Source: Mycobacterium sp. KBS0706
Lineage (GTDB): Bacteria; Pseudomonadota; Alphaproteobacteria; DSM-16000; Inquilinaceae
Direction: 5' to 3'
Assembly (NCBI RefSeq): GCF_005938675.2
Contig: NZ_VCCH02000024.1
Location: 34,929-98,928, forward strand
DNA: 64,000 nucleotides
The notes beneath the pieces are model-generated. The model was not told the DNA's origin and ran no database searches. It was given only the letters and a program-made list of their open reading frames with translations. Shown one piece after another: positions 38,377 through 51,477 of the stretch. Positions within the stretch are counted from its first letter, which is position 1; the number at the start of each line of letters is the position of its first letter. Made by a program: the position numbers and the translations under genes.

Positions 38377-38854
38377 CAAGGACTGTCGGCCTCGATCCGC
38401 CCTCCTGATATTCCGCCAACCGCTGCAGCAGGGCGCCGGCGGCGATCAGCTGCGCCCGCTCCTCCGGCGACAGGCAGGCCGCCACGGCCTCGGCCATCCA
38501 GGCCTCGCGCCGGCTGCGATTCTCCAGCACCGCCCGGGTGCCGGCGTCGGTGAGCACCACATGCAGCCGGCGCCGGTCGCCGGCGTCGGCCTCGCGTCGC
38601 ACCAGCCCGTCCTTCTCCAGCCCGCGCAGCAGCGCCGCGACATTGGACGAGCGCAGCCCCTCGACCGCCGCGAGCTCGGTCGGGCTGGCCGTGCCGCCCA
38701 GGCGCAGCAGCGCGGCCAGCAGCATCAGCTGCGACAGCGGGATATCGCCGCCGTCGGATTCGCGCCGCAGCCGCCGCAGCAGCGCCATCAGCTGCAGCCG
38801 GAAGGCGCTGAGCTGCTCGCGCTCGATCGGGAGGGTCTGGTCCGGGTCGATCAT
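38348..38854 (-). CDS. MarR family regulator with repeat-encoded C-terminus
   Basis: A 168-residue winged-helix protein. The DNA-binding region is GLRSSNVAALLRGLEKDGLVRREADAGDRRRLHVVLT (about residues 67-103) with flanking dimerisation helices. The natural end of the fold is near LLQRLAEYQ (about 150); the remaining residues, ending VPPPLAGGG, are translated from a palindromic repeat that supplies the stop. It diverges from an MFS drug-efflux-type gene and probably controls it through the inverted repeat between them. The effector is unknown. Confidence 0.85.
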   Translation of the reverse strand: MIDPDQTLPIEREQLSAFRLQLMALLRRLRRESDGGDIPLSQLMLLAALLRLGGTASPTELAAVEGLRSSNVAALLRGLEKDGLVRREADAGDRRRLHVVLTDAGTRAVLENRSRREAWMAEAVAACLSPEERAQLIAAGALLQRLAEYQEGGSRPTVLVPPPLAGGG

Positions 38855-38867
38855 TTTGCTATTCTGT

Positions 38868-38890
38868 TATAGCTAAATCGCCATAGCTAT
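38868..38890. promoter_or_regulatory. Inverted repeat between marR and MFS gene, operator candidate
   Basis: TATAGCTA (38868-38875) and ATAGCTAT (38883-38890) form a spaced AT-rich inverted repeat, 14 bases from the marR start. Size and place fit a MarR operator that also covers the divergent promoter. Confidence 0.6.
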
Positions 38891-38962
38891 TTGCAACGGC
38901 TGGTTCCAGGATCATGCCATGGACGGCGGCACCAAGTGTGCCCGCCGCGAAAGCGAGGTCTC

Positions 38963-40363
38963 GTGTCCCTGCCCGACGGCCTGCCCCTGCCCCGCCGCAG
39001 ATGGGCCTTCGCCACCGTGGTGCTCGGCATCATGCTCGCCGTGCTCGACGGTTCCGTCGCCAATGTGGCGCTGCCGACGATCGCGGCCGAGTTCCAGGCC
39101 AGTCCGTCGATGTCGATCTGGATCGTCAATGCCTATCAGCTGGCGGTGGTGGTCTCGCTGCTGCCGCTGGCGGGCTTGGGCGAGATCGTCGGCTATCGCC
39201 GGATCTATGTCGGCGGCCTGGCCCTGTTCACCGTCGCCTCGCTGGCCTGCGCCCTGTCGGATTCGCTGCTGGCGCTGACCCTCTCCCGCGTCGCCCAGGG
39301 CTTCGGCGCCGCCGGGATCATGAGCGTCAACACCGCGCTGATCCGCTATATCTTCCCGCGCGCCCGGCTGGGCCATGTGCTGGGCGTCAACGCCATGATC
39401 GCGGCCAGCGCCTCGACGGTCGGTCCCAGCTTCGCCGGCGCCCTGCTGTCGATCGCCTCCTGGCCCTGGCTGTTCGCCATCAACCTGCCGCTCGGCATCG
39501 CCGCCATCATCATCGGCAGCCGCAACCTGCCGGAAAGCGACCTTGCCGACCGCCGCTTCGACCTGCTGAGCGCGTTGCTCTCCGCCGCCACCTTCGGCGT
39601 CCTGATCACCGGCATCGACAGCATAGCCCATGCGCTCGACTGGCCGTTGATCGCATTGCAGTTCGGCTTGTGCCTTGTCGCCGCGGTGTGGCTGGTTCGG
39701 CGGCAGTTGGCCCGGGCGACGCCGCTGCTGCCGCTGGACCTGTTGCGCATTCCGGTGGTCGGGCTGTCGGTCGCCACCTCGATCAGCTCCTTCATGGCGC
39801 AGATGGCGGCCTTCGTGGCGCTGCCCTTCCTGCTGCAGACCGGCTACGGCTTCTCCCCGGCCCAGGTCGGCCTGCTGATGATGCCCTGGCCGCTGGCGGT
39901 GGCGGTGACCGCGCCCTTCGCCGGCCGCCTGTCCGACCGGCACCCGCCCGGCCTGCTCGGCGGCATCGGCCTTGCCCTCCTCGCCATCGGCCTGGTGCTG
40001 ATGGCGACCCTGCCGGCGGATCCCGCCCCCTTCAGCATCGTCTGGCGCATGGCGCTGTGCGGCGCCGGATTCGGCCTGTTCCAGGCCCCCAACAACCGGG
40101 TGATGATCGGGTCGGCACCGCGCAGCCGCAGCGGCGCCGCCAGCGGCATGCTGGGCACCGCCCGCCTGCTGGGCCAGGCCACCGGCGCCGCGCTGGTGGC
40201 GCTGCTGTTCGCGCATTTCCCCGACCATGGCGCCCAGGCCGCCCTGCTGACGGCGGCCGGGCTGGCAACCGCCGCCACGGTGGTCAGCTGCCTGCGCTTG
40301 GCCACCCCCGCCTACGCCGCCGACGACCCGGCTGAGCCTCGGGACGCCGCGGCGAGCCGGTAA
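38963..40363 (+). CDS. MFS multidrug efflux transporter (DHA2/EmrB-like)
   Basis: A 466-residue membrane protein with about 14 hydrophobic segments. The N-terminal helix has the DHA2 motif LAVLDGSVANVALPTIAAEF, and loop motif A appears as GEIVGYRRIYVGGL; RVAQGFGAAG is motif B. Substrates of relatives are drugs, dyes or detergents. GTG 38963 follows GCGAGG; an upstream TTG in frame is less likely. Its divergent partner is a MarR regulator, the usual arrangement for inducible efflux. Confidence 0.9.
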   Translation: MSLPDGLPLPRRRWAFATVVLGIMLAVLDGSVANVALPTIAAEFQASPSMSIWIVNAYQLAVVVSLLPLAGLGEIVGYRRIYVGGLALFTVASLACALSDSLLALTLSRVAQGFGAAGIMSVNTALIRYIFPRARLGHVLGVNAMIAASASTVGPSFAGALLSIASWPWLFAINLPLGIAAIIIGSRNLPESDLADRRFDLLSALLSAATFGVLITGIDSIAHALDWPLIALQFGLCLVAAVWLVRRQLARATPLLPLDLLRIPVVGLSVATSISSFMAQMAAFVALPFLLQTGYGFSPAQVGLLMMPWPLAVAVTAPFAGRLSDRHPPGLLGGIGLALLAIGLVLMATLPADPAPFSIVWRMALCGAGFGLFQAPNNRVMIGSAPRSRSGAASGMLGTARLLGQATGAALVALLFAHFPDHGAQAALLTAAGLATAATVVSCLRLATPAYAADDPAEPRDAAASR

Positions 40364-40522
40364 GCGGCACTCCGCGCGCGGGAGCGTTGCGTCCGTCGCC
40401 CTTGCGCCGCGGGCGGGAATGGCGTTCTTTCTGGGTGTTTCCGACGGGTGCCGCGGTTCTTTTCTGATCGCCGTAGCCATCCGACCGACCGAAAGTGACC
40501 CGAGCAGCACGGACCCCGATCA

Positions 40523-42385
40523 ATGCCAGCCTATCGTTCCCGCACCACCACCCACGGCCGCAACATGGCCGGAGCCCGCGGGCTCTGGCGGGCGACCGGC
40601 ATGACGGATGCGGATTTCGGCAAGCCGATCATCGCCGTCGTCAACTCCTTCACCCAGTTCGTGCCCGGCCATGTCCACCTCAAGGACCTCGGCCAGCTGG
40701 TGGCGCGGGAGATCGAGGCCGCGGGCGGGGTCGCGAAGGAGTTCAACACCATCGCCGTCGATGACGGCATCGCCATGGGCCATGACGGCATGCTGTACAG
40801 CCTGCCGTCGCGCGAGATCATCGCCGACAGCGTCGAGTACATGGTCAACGCGCATTGCGCCGACGCCATGGTCTGCATCTCGAACTGCGACAAGATCACG
40901 CCCGGCATGCTGATGGCCGCGATGCGGCTGAACATCCCGGTGGTGTTCGTGTCCGGCGGGCCGATGGAGGCCGGCAAGGTCAAGGTCGGCGGCGAGACCA
41001 AGGCGCTGGACCTGATCGACGCCATGGTCGCCGCGGCGGACAGCCGGATCAGCGACGAGGACGTCAAGGTGATCGAGCGGTCGGCCTGCCCGACCTGCGG
41101 CTCCTGCTCCGGCATGTTTACCGCCAATTCGATGAACTGCCTGACCGAGGCGCTGGGCCTGGCCCTGCCGGGCAACGGCTCGACCCTGGCCACCCATGCC
41201 GACCGCAAGCGCCTGTTCGTCGAGGCCGGGCACCTGATCGTCGACCTGGCGAAGCGCCATTACGAGCAGGACGACGCGTCGGTGCTGCCGCGCAGCATCG
41301 CCAGCTTCGCCGCCTTCGAGAACGCCATGACCCTCGACATCGCCATGGGCGGGTCGACCAACACCGTGCTGCACCTGCTGGCCGCGGCACAGGAGGGCGG
41401 GGTCGACTTCACCATGGCCGACATCGACCGGCTGTCGCGCCGGGTGCCGGTGCTGTGCAAGGTCGCGCCGGCGCTGTCGACCGTGCATATGGAGGACGTC
41501 CACCGCGCCGGCGGCATCATGGCCATCCTGGGCGAGCTGGACCGTGCCGGCCTGCTGAACCGCGAGACCCACACGGTCCATGCCGACAGCCTGGCGGCAG
41601 CGCTGGACCAGTGGGACATCAAGCGCACCGACAGCGAATCCGTGCACAAATTCTACGCCGCGGCGCCGGGCGGCATCCCGACCCAGGTCGCCTTCAGCCA
41701 GGATGCGCGCTACCCCAGCGTCGACGCCGACCGCAAGCGCGGGGTCATCCGCGACCTGGAGCACGCCTTCAGCCCCGATGGCGGCCTGGCGGTGCTGTAC
41801 GGCAACATCGCCGAGGATGGCTGCGTGGTGAAGACCGCCGGCGTCGATGCCAGCATCCTGACCTTCTCCGGCCCCGCCCGGATCTTCGAGAGCCAGGACG
41901 CGGCGGTCGAGGCCATCCTGGGCGACACCATCAAGCCCGGCGACGTCGTGCTGATCCGCTACGAGGGCCCGAAGGGCGGCCCCGGCATGCAGGAGATGCT
42001 GTACCCGACCAGCTATCTGAAGTCGAAGAGCCTGGGCAAGGTCTGCGCCCTGGTCACCGACGGCCGCTTCTCCGGAGGCTCCTCCGGCCTGTCGATCGGC
42101 CATGTCTCGCCCGAGGCGGCCGAGGGCGGCGCCATCGCCCTGGTGCAGGAGGGCGACACGATCGAGATCGATATCCCGCACCGCAAGATCCACCTCGCCG
42201 TGTCGGATGAGGAGCTGGCGCATCGCCGGGCGGCGATGAACGCCCGCGCCGATGGCGGCTGGGAGCCCTCGGCGCCGCGTGCCCGCAAGGTCTCGCAGGC
42301 GCTGCAGGCGTACGCGGCCTTGACCACCAGCGCCGCCCGCGGCGCGGTGCGCGACGTCAGTCAGCTGCGGCCTCGCAAGGCTTGA
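40523..42385 (+). CDS. ilvD: Dihydroxy-acid dehydratase
   Basis: A 620-residue iron-sulfur enzyme of branched-chain amino acid synthesis, converting 2,3-dihydroxy-isovalerate and its isoleucine counterpart to 2-keto acids. Cluster and active-site residues are visible: C122 in [10 protein letters not shown] and the group C189, C192 and C195 in [10 protein letters not shown]. The C-terminal [19 protein letters not shown] is intact. The length fits the longer E. coli-type form. It is transcribed alone and followed by a terminator. Confidence 0.97.
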   Translation: MPAYRSRTTTHGRNMAGARGLWRATGMTDADFGKPIIAVVNSFTQFVPGHVHLKDLGQLVAREIEAAGGVAKEFNTIAVDDGIAMGHDGMLYSLPSREIIADSVEYMVNAHCADAMVCISNCDKITPGMLMAAMRLNIPVVFVSGGPMEAGKVKVGGETKALDLIDAMVAAADSRISDEDVKVIERSACPTCGSCSGMFTANSMNCLTEALGLALPGNGSTLATHADRKRLFVEAGHLIVDLAKRHYEQDDASVLPRSIASFAAFENAMTLDIAMGGSTNTVLHLLAAAQEGGVDFTMADIDRLSRRVPVLCKVAPALSTVHMEDVHRAGGIMAILGELDRAGLLNRETHTVHADSLAAALDQWDIKRTDSESVHKFYAAAPGGIPTQVAFSQDARYPSVDADRKRGVIRDLEHAFSPDGGLAVLYGNIAEDGCVVKTAGVDASILTFSGPARIFESQDAAVEAILGDTIKPGDVVLIRYEGPKGGPGMQEMLYPTSYLKSKSLGKVCALVTDGRFSGGSSGLSIGHVSPEAAEGGAIALVQEGDTIEIDIPHRKIHLAVSDEELAHRRAAMNARADGGWEPSAPRARKVSQALQAYAALTTSAARGAVRDVSQLRPRKA

Positions 42386-42390
42386 GGCCC

Positions 42391-42426
42391 AGGCCGCGGG
42401 CGAGTTTTCCCCGCTCGCGGCCTTTA
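42391..42426 (+). terminator. Terminator after ilvD
   Basis: AGGCCGCG (42391-42398) pairs with CGCGGCCT (42416-42423) and is followed by TTACC; the loop is long. A moderate intrinsic terminator. Confidence 0.5.
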
Positions 42427-42523
42427 CCTGACCGCCGATCCATCCTACATCCCCGGTTCGCATTGCAGGCCGCCGCGCGGCCGGCAACCCCGTGGACGGA
42501 CCGAATTGGAGAGGAGCGCACCG

Positions 42524-43649
42524 ATGCGCGCCGAGACGGAAGCCAAGGCCCAAGAGATCAAGCAGTCGCTCGCGCTGCTGAGGAGGTCTCTTTGACTGGG
42601 ATAACGCACTCAGACGACTGGACGAGCTGAACGCCCTCGCCGAGGATCCGAAGCTCTGGGACAGCCCGGAGAAGGCGCAGACCCTGCTGCGCGAGCGCAC
42701 CCATCTCGATGACGCCATCGGCGGCTACAAGGCCCTGGCCGGCGAGTTCGACGACACCGTCGGCCTGATCGAGCTGGCCGAGGCCGAGGACGATGCCGAG
42801 GTGCTGGCCGACGCCGAGGCCCAGCTGGGCCAGCTGGCCCAGCGGGTGGCGAAGAAGCAGCTGGAGAGCCTGCTGGCCGGCGAAGCCGACGGCAATGACT
42901 GCTATCTCGAGGTCAATGCCGGCGCCGGCGGCACCGAGGCCCAGGATTGGGGCCAGATGCTGCTGCGCATGTATGTGCGCTGGGCCGAGCAGCACGGCTT
43001 CAAGGTCGAATGGCTGGAGGAGAGCCCGGGCGAAGAGGCCGGGATCAAGTCGGCGACGGTGCTGATCAAGGGCCACAACGCCTATGGCTGGCTGAAGACC
43101 GAATCGGGCGTGCACCGCCTGGTCCGGATCAGCCCCTATGACAGCGCGGCGCGGCGGCACACCAGCTTCGCCTCGGCCTCGGTGTCGCCGGTGGTCGATG
43201 ATACGATCGAGATCACGATCCTGGACAAGGATCTGAAGGTCGACACCTACCGGGCCTCCGGCGCCGGCGGCCAGCATGTGAACAAGACGGATTCGGCGAT
43301 CCGGATCACCCACATCCCGACCGGCGTCATCGTCGCCTGCCAGAACGACCGGTCGCAGCACCGCAACCGGGCCATGGCGATGGACATGCTGCGCGCCCGC
43401 CTGTACGAGCGCGAGCTGAAGATCCGCGAGGCCCAGGCCGACGCGCTGAACGCCGAGAAGACTGACATCGGCTGGGGCCACCAGATCCGCAGCTATGTGC
43501 TGCAGCCCTACCAGATGGTGAAGGACCTGCGCACCGGCGTGGAGACCAGCGCCTCCTCCGCGGTGCTGGACGGCGACATCGACCAGTTCCTCGAGGCTTC
43601 GCTGGCGGCGAAGCTGAAGGGTCAGGGCGAAGATCTGCAGACGGCATAA
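42524..43649 (+). CDS. prfB: Peptide chain release factor 2, expressed through a +1 programmed frameshift
   Basis: The gene starts at ATG 42524 behind GGAGAGGAG. After 23 codons the frame meets TGA at 42593-42595; shifting +1 over base 42593 continues in frame to 43649, giving 374 residues. The shift site is AGGAGG TCT CTT TGA C, the classical RF2 signal with an internal SD-like sequence. RF2 recognises UGA and UAA and releases the peptide with the GGQ loop, here at residues 248-250. The stop-recognition tripeptide is SPY (203-205) rather than SPF, as in other alphaproteobacteria. Low RF2 favours the shift, so the gene is autoregulated. Confidence 0.97.
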
Positions 43650-43718
43650 GCCTTTCCGGGGCGGTGCCGATGGCGCCGCCCCGGGCCAGACCGGAATGGG
43701 ACGAACAGGCCAGCACGG

Positions 43719-44612
43719 ATGACCGAGAACATTCCGATCCTCGACGGCATCGCCGCGATCCGCGACCGCTACGACGCCTTCATCGTCGACCTGTGGGGCG
43801 TAGTGCATGACGGGGTCACGCCCTATCCCGGCGTGATCGACTGCCTGCAGCGGCTGCGCGGCGAGGGCAAGCAGGTGTGCCTGCTGTCGAACGCGCCGCG
43901 CCGGGTCGGGTCAGTGACCCAGCGCCTGGCCCAGATCGGCGTGCCGGAGGAATGCTGGGACGCCATCCTGTCCTCGGGCGAGGCGGCGCATCTGGCGCTG
44001 GCGGCGCGCGACGACGACTTCCACCAGGCGCTGGGCGAGCGCTTCCTGCATCTCGGCCCCAGCCGCGACGCCGACGTCTATGAGGGCGTCGACGACGTCG
44101 TCCGCGTCGACGATGTGGCCGATGCCGAGTTCGTCCTGAACACCGGCATCGACGATCCGGAGGAGCGGGTCGAGGACCATGCGCCGCTGCTGGAGGCCGC
44201 GGCGGCGCGCCGGCTGCCGATGATCTGCGCCAACCCGGACATCGTCGTCATCGTCGGCGGCCGGATGCAGATCTGCGCCGGCGCCCTGGCCCAGCACTAC
44301 GAGACGTTGGGCGGCCAAGTGTACTACCACGGCAAGCCGCACCCGCCGGTCTATCGCCGCTGCTTCGAGCTGCTGGGCCGGCCCGACCCGGCGCGTGTGC
44401 TGGCGGTCGGCGACAGCTTCCACACCGACATGGCCGGCGCGGCGGCGGCCGGGATCGACGGGCTGTTCGTGATCGGCGGCATCCATGGCGCCGAGCTGCG
44501 CCACGGCGCCAGCGGCCAGCCGGATGCGCACAAGCTGGCCGCCGCCGCCGAACGGCACCGGCTGCGGCCTGTGGCCGCGGTGGAGCGGCTGAACTGGGAC
44601 GGCCTCGCCTAG
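43719..44612 (+). CDS. TIGR01459-type HAD-superfamily hydrolase
   Basis: A 297-residue HAD protein of subfamily IIA. Motif I is D24-LWGVVHD-31, motif II LLSNAPR, Lys in YYHGKPHPPVY, and motif III/IV VGDSFHTDMAGAAAAG. It resembles sugar phosphatases of the NagD type, and the alphaproteobacterial branch is named TIGR01459. The substrate is unknown. It lies 69 bases after prfB; a GC-rich hairpin without U-tract lies between at about 43657-43686. Confidence 0.9.
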   Translation: MTENIPILDGIAAIRDRYDAFIVDLWGVVHDGVTPYPGVIDCLQRLRGEGKQVCLLSNAPRRVGSVTQRLAQIGVPEECWDAILSSGEAAHLALAARDDDFHQALGERFLHLGPSRDADVYEGVDDVVRVDDVADAEFVLNTGIDDPEERVEDHAPLLEAAAARRLPMICANPDIVVIVGGRMQICAGALAQHYETLGGQVYYHGKPHPPVYRRCFELLGRPDPARVLAVGDSFHTDMAGAAAAGIDGLFVIGGIHGAELRHGASGQPDAHKLAAAAERHRLRPVAAVERLNWDGLA

Positions 44613-44634
44613 AGCCCGGCCGCCCGGCTCGCTC

Positions 44635-44982
44635 CTAGGCGCGGGCCCCGATCACGCCTTCCAGCGCCGCGACCAGCAGCGCCGGCGGGGTCTGGACCGA
44701 GGCATGAACCGGCGGCTGCACCGGCGCCGGCCGGCGCGTCAGCTCTCGAAAATAGCATAGGACGAAGACCCGCAGCGCCCCGGTCAGGCCGCTGCCCTTG
44801 CGGGCGGCGTCGATGCGGGTACAGATCTCGTTCAGACCGATCTGCTCGCGCGCGCAGATCTCCATCAGCCCGTCCCAGAACACGACCTCCATGCGGACGC
44901 TGGTGCGTCGTCCGGCAACCGTCACGTTGCGGCAGATCGACATCGGGTCCGCGTCGCGGGCGAGAGCTCCATTATGCCCCAT
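44635..44982 (-). CDS. Ribbon-helix-helix domain protein
   Basis: A 115-residue protein with a ribbon-helix-helix domain of the RHH_4 type: CRNVTVAGRRTSVRMEVVFWDGLMEIC, in parts at about residues 17-43, then IGLNEICTRIDAARKGSGLTGALRVFVLCYFREL. The family is typical of alphaproteobacteria and may bind DNA; targets are unknown. ATG 44982 follows GAAAGGTG. The open frame extends upstream but without a site. It converges with the HAD gene. Confidence 0.85.
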   Translation of the reverse strand: MGHNGALARDADPMSICRNVTVAGRRTSVRMEVVFWDGLMEICAREQIGLNEICTRIDAARKGSGLTGALRVFVLCYFRELTRRPAPVQPPVHASVQTPPALLVAALEGVIGARA

Positions 44983-45121
44983 CGTCACCTTTCCGGGCCC
45001 GCCGCCCGGGACATCCGGGCCATGGGCGACATCAAATGCACAGGTATTATGTCGAATAATTACCGCTTCCCGGCAAAAAGGTGAACTGGCGATTGCGTTT
45101 TTCCGTCGCGACGGGTTTCGC

Positions 45122-46090
45122 TTAATGTCGCGGGGCGGTTTCGGCGTCGGCGCAGACCTCGAATTCGGCCTGCACCGTGGCATGGTCGACGCCGAAGCGA
45201 TCGCGCAGCAGGCGGGTCACCGCGCCGATCGCCTGGTCGGAATCGGCGCCCTCGCGCAGCCGGGCGTGCAAGGTCACCAGCGGCCGGTCCGGGGTCAGGG
45301 TCCAGGCGTGGACGTGGTGGACGTCGATGACCTCATGCACCTCGGCCAGGATCGCCGCGCTCAGCGCCGCCTCGTCGATCCCGCCGGGCGACCCTTCCAC
45401 CAGCACATGGCCGGATTCGCGCAGGATCGCCCAGGCGCTGCGCAGCACCAGCAGCGACACCAGGACCGACAGGATCGGGTCGATCGGCGTCCAGCCGGTC
45501 AAGAGGATCACGGCGCCGGCGGCCAGCGCGCCGACCGAGCCGAGCAGGTCGCCCATCACGTGCAGCGCGGCGCCGCGCAGGTTCAGATTGCCGCGGTCGC
45601 CGCCCTGCAGCACCCGGAAGGCGACGATGTTGGCGACCAGCCCGGCCGCGGCGACGCCGATCATCAGCCCGCCTTCGACCGGCGCCGGCGCGGCCAGCCG
45701 GCCGGCGGCCTCGACCACGATGGCGACGACCACGGCCAGCAGCACGATGCCGTTGGCAAAGGCGGCCAGCACCTGCACCCGGCCGTAGCCGTAGCTGCGC
45801 CGAGCGTCGCGCGGCCGCCGCGCCATCCGCGCCGCCAGCCAGGCCAGGGCCAGCGCCGCGGCATCGGTCAGCATGTGCCCGGCATCGGCCAGCAGGGCCA
45901 GGGAATTGGCGATCCAGCCGCCCGCCGCCTCGACCAGCATGAAGCCGGCGGTGATGGCCAGCGCGATCAGCAGCCGCCGCTCGCCATCCGCCCCTGCCGG
46001 CATACCGTGATGGTGAGCATGGCCCGGCCCGTGATCATGCGCCGCGTGATCGTGGCCGGCGTCGGGCCCGCGCGGATGGTCGTGCGGCAT
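45122..46090 (-). CDS. Cation diffusion facilitator, zinc/cobalt efflux type
   Basis: A 322-residue inner-membrane antiporter of the CDF family. It has a His/Asp-rich N-terminus (about ten His in the first 28 residues), six transmembrane helices with the metal-site motifs LLADAGHMLTD (D69, H72, D76) and HVMGD (about residues 180-184), and a C-terminal cytoplasmic metallochaperone-like domain. It exports Zn2+ or Co2+ in exchange for protons. It is divergent from the atp operon and closest to CzcD/ZitB. Confidence 0.92.
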   Translation of the reverse strand: MPHDHPRGPDAGHDHAAHDHGPGHAHHHGMPAGADGERRLLIALAITAGFMLVEAAGGWIANSLALLADAGHMLTDAAALALAWLAARMARRPRDARRSYGYGRVQVLAAFANGIVLLAVVVAIVVEAAGRLAAPAPVEGGLMIGVAAAGLVANIVAFRVLQGGDRGNLNLRGAALHVMGDLLGSVGALAAGAVILLTGWTPIDPILSVLVSLLVLRSAWAILRESGHVLVEGSPGGIDEAALSAAILAEVHEVIDVHHVHAWTLTPDRPLVTLHARLREGADSDQAIGAVTRLLRDRFGVDHATVQAEFEVCADAETAPRH

Positions 46091-46169
46091 TGTGGCCTCC
46101 GGAGGATGCGAATCGCTCGCGCCAGTCTATATCCGGCGCCGCGCCATAAAAAACCCGCCCGGATGCCGG

Positions 46170-46198
46170 TTGCGCACCCCCTACCGCTATGTTAGATG
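46170..46198 (+). promoter_or_regulatory. Possible promoter of the F1 ATPase operon
   Basis: TTGCGC at 46170-46175, a 17-bp spacer and TAGATG at 46193-46198, in the 230-base gap ahead of atpH. The match to the consensus is moderate. Confidence 0.4.
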
Positions 46199-46320
46199 AC
46201 GGCGCGCCGAGCGTAAGGGGTGGGCCTCGGACAGCCCTCTGTTGTGCGATAGAGCCCCCCGAACAGTCGGCGGTCGTGGCCTCCTGCCACGATCGACAAC
46301 AAACGATCGAGGGACGATCG

Positions 46321-46880
46321 GTGGCAGCCACAGGCTCAGGGATTTCCGGCCTCGCATCCAGCTACGCGACGGCGCTCTACGCACTCGCCGACGAGGGCAA
46401 GGCGCTCGACCAGACCGCGGACGACCTGCGCGGCCTGAAGACCGCCCTGGCCGAAAGCGAGGATCTGCGTCGTCTGGTCCGCAGCCCGCTCCTGTCGCGC
46501 GACGCGCAGGGCAAGGCGATGGCCGCGGTGCTGGAGAAGGCCGGCGTGTCCGACCTGGTGCGGCGCTTCATCGGCCTGGTGGCACGCAACCGCCGCCTGT
46601 TCGCCCTCGACGCCATGATCGACGCGTTCCTGGCCGAGCTGGCCCGCCGCCGCGGCGAGGTCACCGCCGAGGTCACCGCCGCCACGGCGCTGAGCGACCG
46701 GCAGACCGAGGCGCTGGTCGACCAGCTCAAGAAGGCCATGGGCGCCAAGGTCCAGGTCAATGTCAAAATCGATCCCGCTTTGCTCGGCGGGATGATCGTC
46801 AAAGTCGGCTCGCGCATGGTCGACAGCTCCCTGCGCACGAAACTGGCCAAGCTGCAGCTCGCGATGAAGGGGACCGTCTG

Positions 46881-46881
<1 letters not shown>
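46321..46881 (+). CDS. atpH: ATP synthase F1 delta subunit
   Basis: A 186-residue subunit of the peripheral stalk linking F1 to the b subunits. N-terminal helical domain ([23 protein letters not shown], residues about 7-29) and the C-terminal block [27 protein letters not shown] are family hallmarks. GTG 46321 is chosen, with GAGGG at 46308-46312. The frame is open upstream without a ribosome site. Its stop overlaps the atpA start in TGATG. Confidence 0.95.
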
Positions 46882-48410
<1,529 letters not shown>

Positions 48411-48451
48411 GCGGCGGTCGTTCCCACCACATCGATTGAAGGCGGGGCGCC

Positions 48452-49330
48452 ATGCCGTCGTTGAAGGACCTCAAGAACCGGATCGCCAGCGTCAAGTCGA
48501 CGCAGAAGATCACCGCGGCCATGAAGATGGTCGCGGCGTCGAAGCTGCGCCGCGCCCAGGAGCAGGCCGAGGCTGGCCGGCCCTATGCCGACCGGATGGA
48601 GCGGATGCTGACCGGCCTGGCCGCGGTCGCCAAGACCGCGGGCCAGGGCCCGAAGCTGATCGCCGGCACCGGCAAGACCGATGTGCACCTGCTGCTGGTC
48701 ATCACCTCCGACCGCGGCCTGGCCGGGGCGTTCAACGCCACGGTGCTGCGCGAGACGCGCAAGCAGATCCGCGAGCTGCAGGGCAAGGGCCGGACGGTGA
48801 AGCTGTTCACCATCGGCCGCAAGGCCCGGGACAGCCTGCGCCGCGATTACGCCAACCTGATCGTCGAGAGCGTGACCGACATCAGCCGGCCGAAGCTCGG
48901 TTTCACCAAAGCCGATGCGATCGCGACCCGGATCCTGGCGATGTTCGAGGCCGGCGATTTCGACGTCTGCTCGGTCGTCTACAACAAGTTCAAGTCGGCG
49001 ATCGCCCAGATCATCACGGTGCAGCAGCTGGTGCCCGTGGCGCTGCCGGCCGTGGCCGAGGACACGGCCTCGAACATCGTCTACGAGTTCGAGCCGAGCG
49101 AGGAGCAGATCCTGGCGGAGCTGCTGCCGCGCAACCTGGGGATCCAGATCTACAAGGCGCTGCTCGAATCCGCGGCCTCCGAGGAGGGCGCGCGGATGAC
49201 CGCGATGGACAATGCGACGCGCAACGCCGGCGACATGATCAAGCGGCTGACGCTGGTCTACAACCGGACCCGCCAGGCCTACATCACCAAGGAGCTGATC
49301 GAGATCATCTCGGGCGCCGAAGCCGTTTAA
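48452..49330 (+). CDS. atpG: ATP synthase F1 gamma subunit
   Basis: A 292-residue rotor shaft subunit. The N-terminal helix [20 protein letters not shown] and the C-terminal helix block [20 protein letters not shown], which form the coiled coil in the F1 cavity, are both intact. It lies 41 bases after atpA. Confidence 0.97.
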   Translation: MPSLKDLKNRIASVKSTQKITAAMKMVAASKLRRAQEQAEAGRPYADRMERMLTGLAAVAKTAGQGPKLIAGTGKTDVHLLLVITSDRGLAGAFNATVLRETRKQIRELQGKGRTVKLFTIGRKARDSLRRDYANLIVESVTDISRPKLGFTKADAIATRILAMFEAGDFDVCSVVYNKFKSAIAQIITVQQLVPVALPAVAEDTASNIVYEFEPSEEQILAELLPRNLGIQIYKALLESAASEEGARMTAMDNATRNAGDMIKRLTLVYNRTRQAYITKELIEIISGAEAV

Positions 49331-50815
<1,485 letters not shown>

Positions 50816-50848
50816 TCCGATTGACGCCCAATCCTGCCGGGGACATCC

Positions 50849-51277
50849 ATGGCCGAGAAATTCGCCTTCGAACTGGTCTCGCCCGAGAAGCTGCTCGTGG
50901 CGCAGCAGGTCGAGATGGTGGTCGTCCCCGGTGGCGACGGCTATTTCGGCGTGCTGAAGGGGCACATGTCGATGCTGTCGACCGTCCAGCCGGGCGTGAT
51001 CGACGTCTATGAGCAGCGCAGCGCCGTCTCCAGCCGGCTGTTCGTCACCGGCGGCTTCGCCGAGGTGACGCCGGAGCGCTGCACCGTGCTGGCCGAGGAG
51101 GTGGTGCCGGTGGCCTCGCTGGACCGCGGCAAGGTCGAGCAGGAGCTGCGCGACGCCGAGGAGGACGTGGCCGACGCCAAGTCCCCCGGCGACAAGGCGG
51201 TGGCCGAGCGGGCGCTGAAGCTGGCCCAGGCCAAGCTGACCGCCGTCACCCGCGGCGCACCGGCCGGCCACGCCTGA
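50849..51277 (+). CDS. atpC: ATP synthase F1 epsilon subunit
   Basis: A 142-residue subunit with the N-terminal beta-sandwich (FELVSPEKLLVAQQVEMVVVPGGDGYFGVLKGH, in parts at about 6-38) and a C-terminal helical hairpin that can inhibit ATP hydrolysis. It is the last gene of the operon, 33 bases after atpD, and is followed by a strong terminator. Confidence 0.95.
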   Translation: MAEKFAFELVSPEKLLVAQQVEMVVVPGGDGYFGVLKGHMSMLSTVQPGVIDVYEQRSAVSSRLFVTGGFAEVTPERCTVLAEEVVPVASLDRGKVEQELRDAEEDVADAKSPGDKAVAERALKLAQAKLTAVTRGAPAGHA

Positions 51278-51304
51278 CCGCGAGCGGCCACAAGGCTGAA
51301 TTGG

Positions 51305-51333
51305 AAAGGGCCCCTCCGGGGCCCTTTTTCTTT
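51305..51333 (+). terminator. Rho-independent terminator of the atp operon
   Basis: Stem AAAGGGCCCC (51305-51314) with GGGGCCCTTT (51318-51327), loop TCC, followed by TTCTTT. A textbook terminator 27 bases after atpC. Confidence 0.9.
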
Positions 51334-51392
51334 GGCTGTCGCTGCAACGGCCTCCGCTCCTGGTAAGCTGCCCGCGGCTCGGAACATTGACC

Positions 51393-51477
51393 CGTCATGG
51401 CGAGCCCCGAAGGGGCGTGGCCATCCAGCGGCACCGGCCCCCTGGATGGCCACGTCGCTACGCTCCTCGCCATGACG
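51393..51477. repeat. Compound palindromic dispersed repeat upstream of ade
   Basis: Outer arms CGTCATGGCGAG (51393-51404) and CTCGCCATGACG (51466-51477) and inner arms TGGCCATCCAG (51418-51428) and CTGGATGGCCA (51442-51452) make a two-step cruciform. Sequences of this type are frequent dispersed repeats in alphaproteobacterial genomes. It contains an ATG (51397) in frame with ade that could mislead start prediction. Confidence 0.8.
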
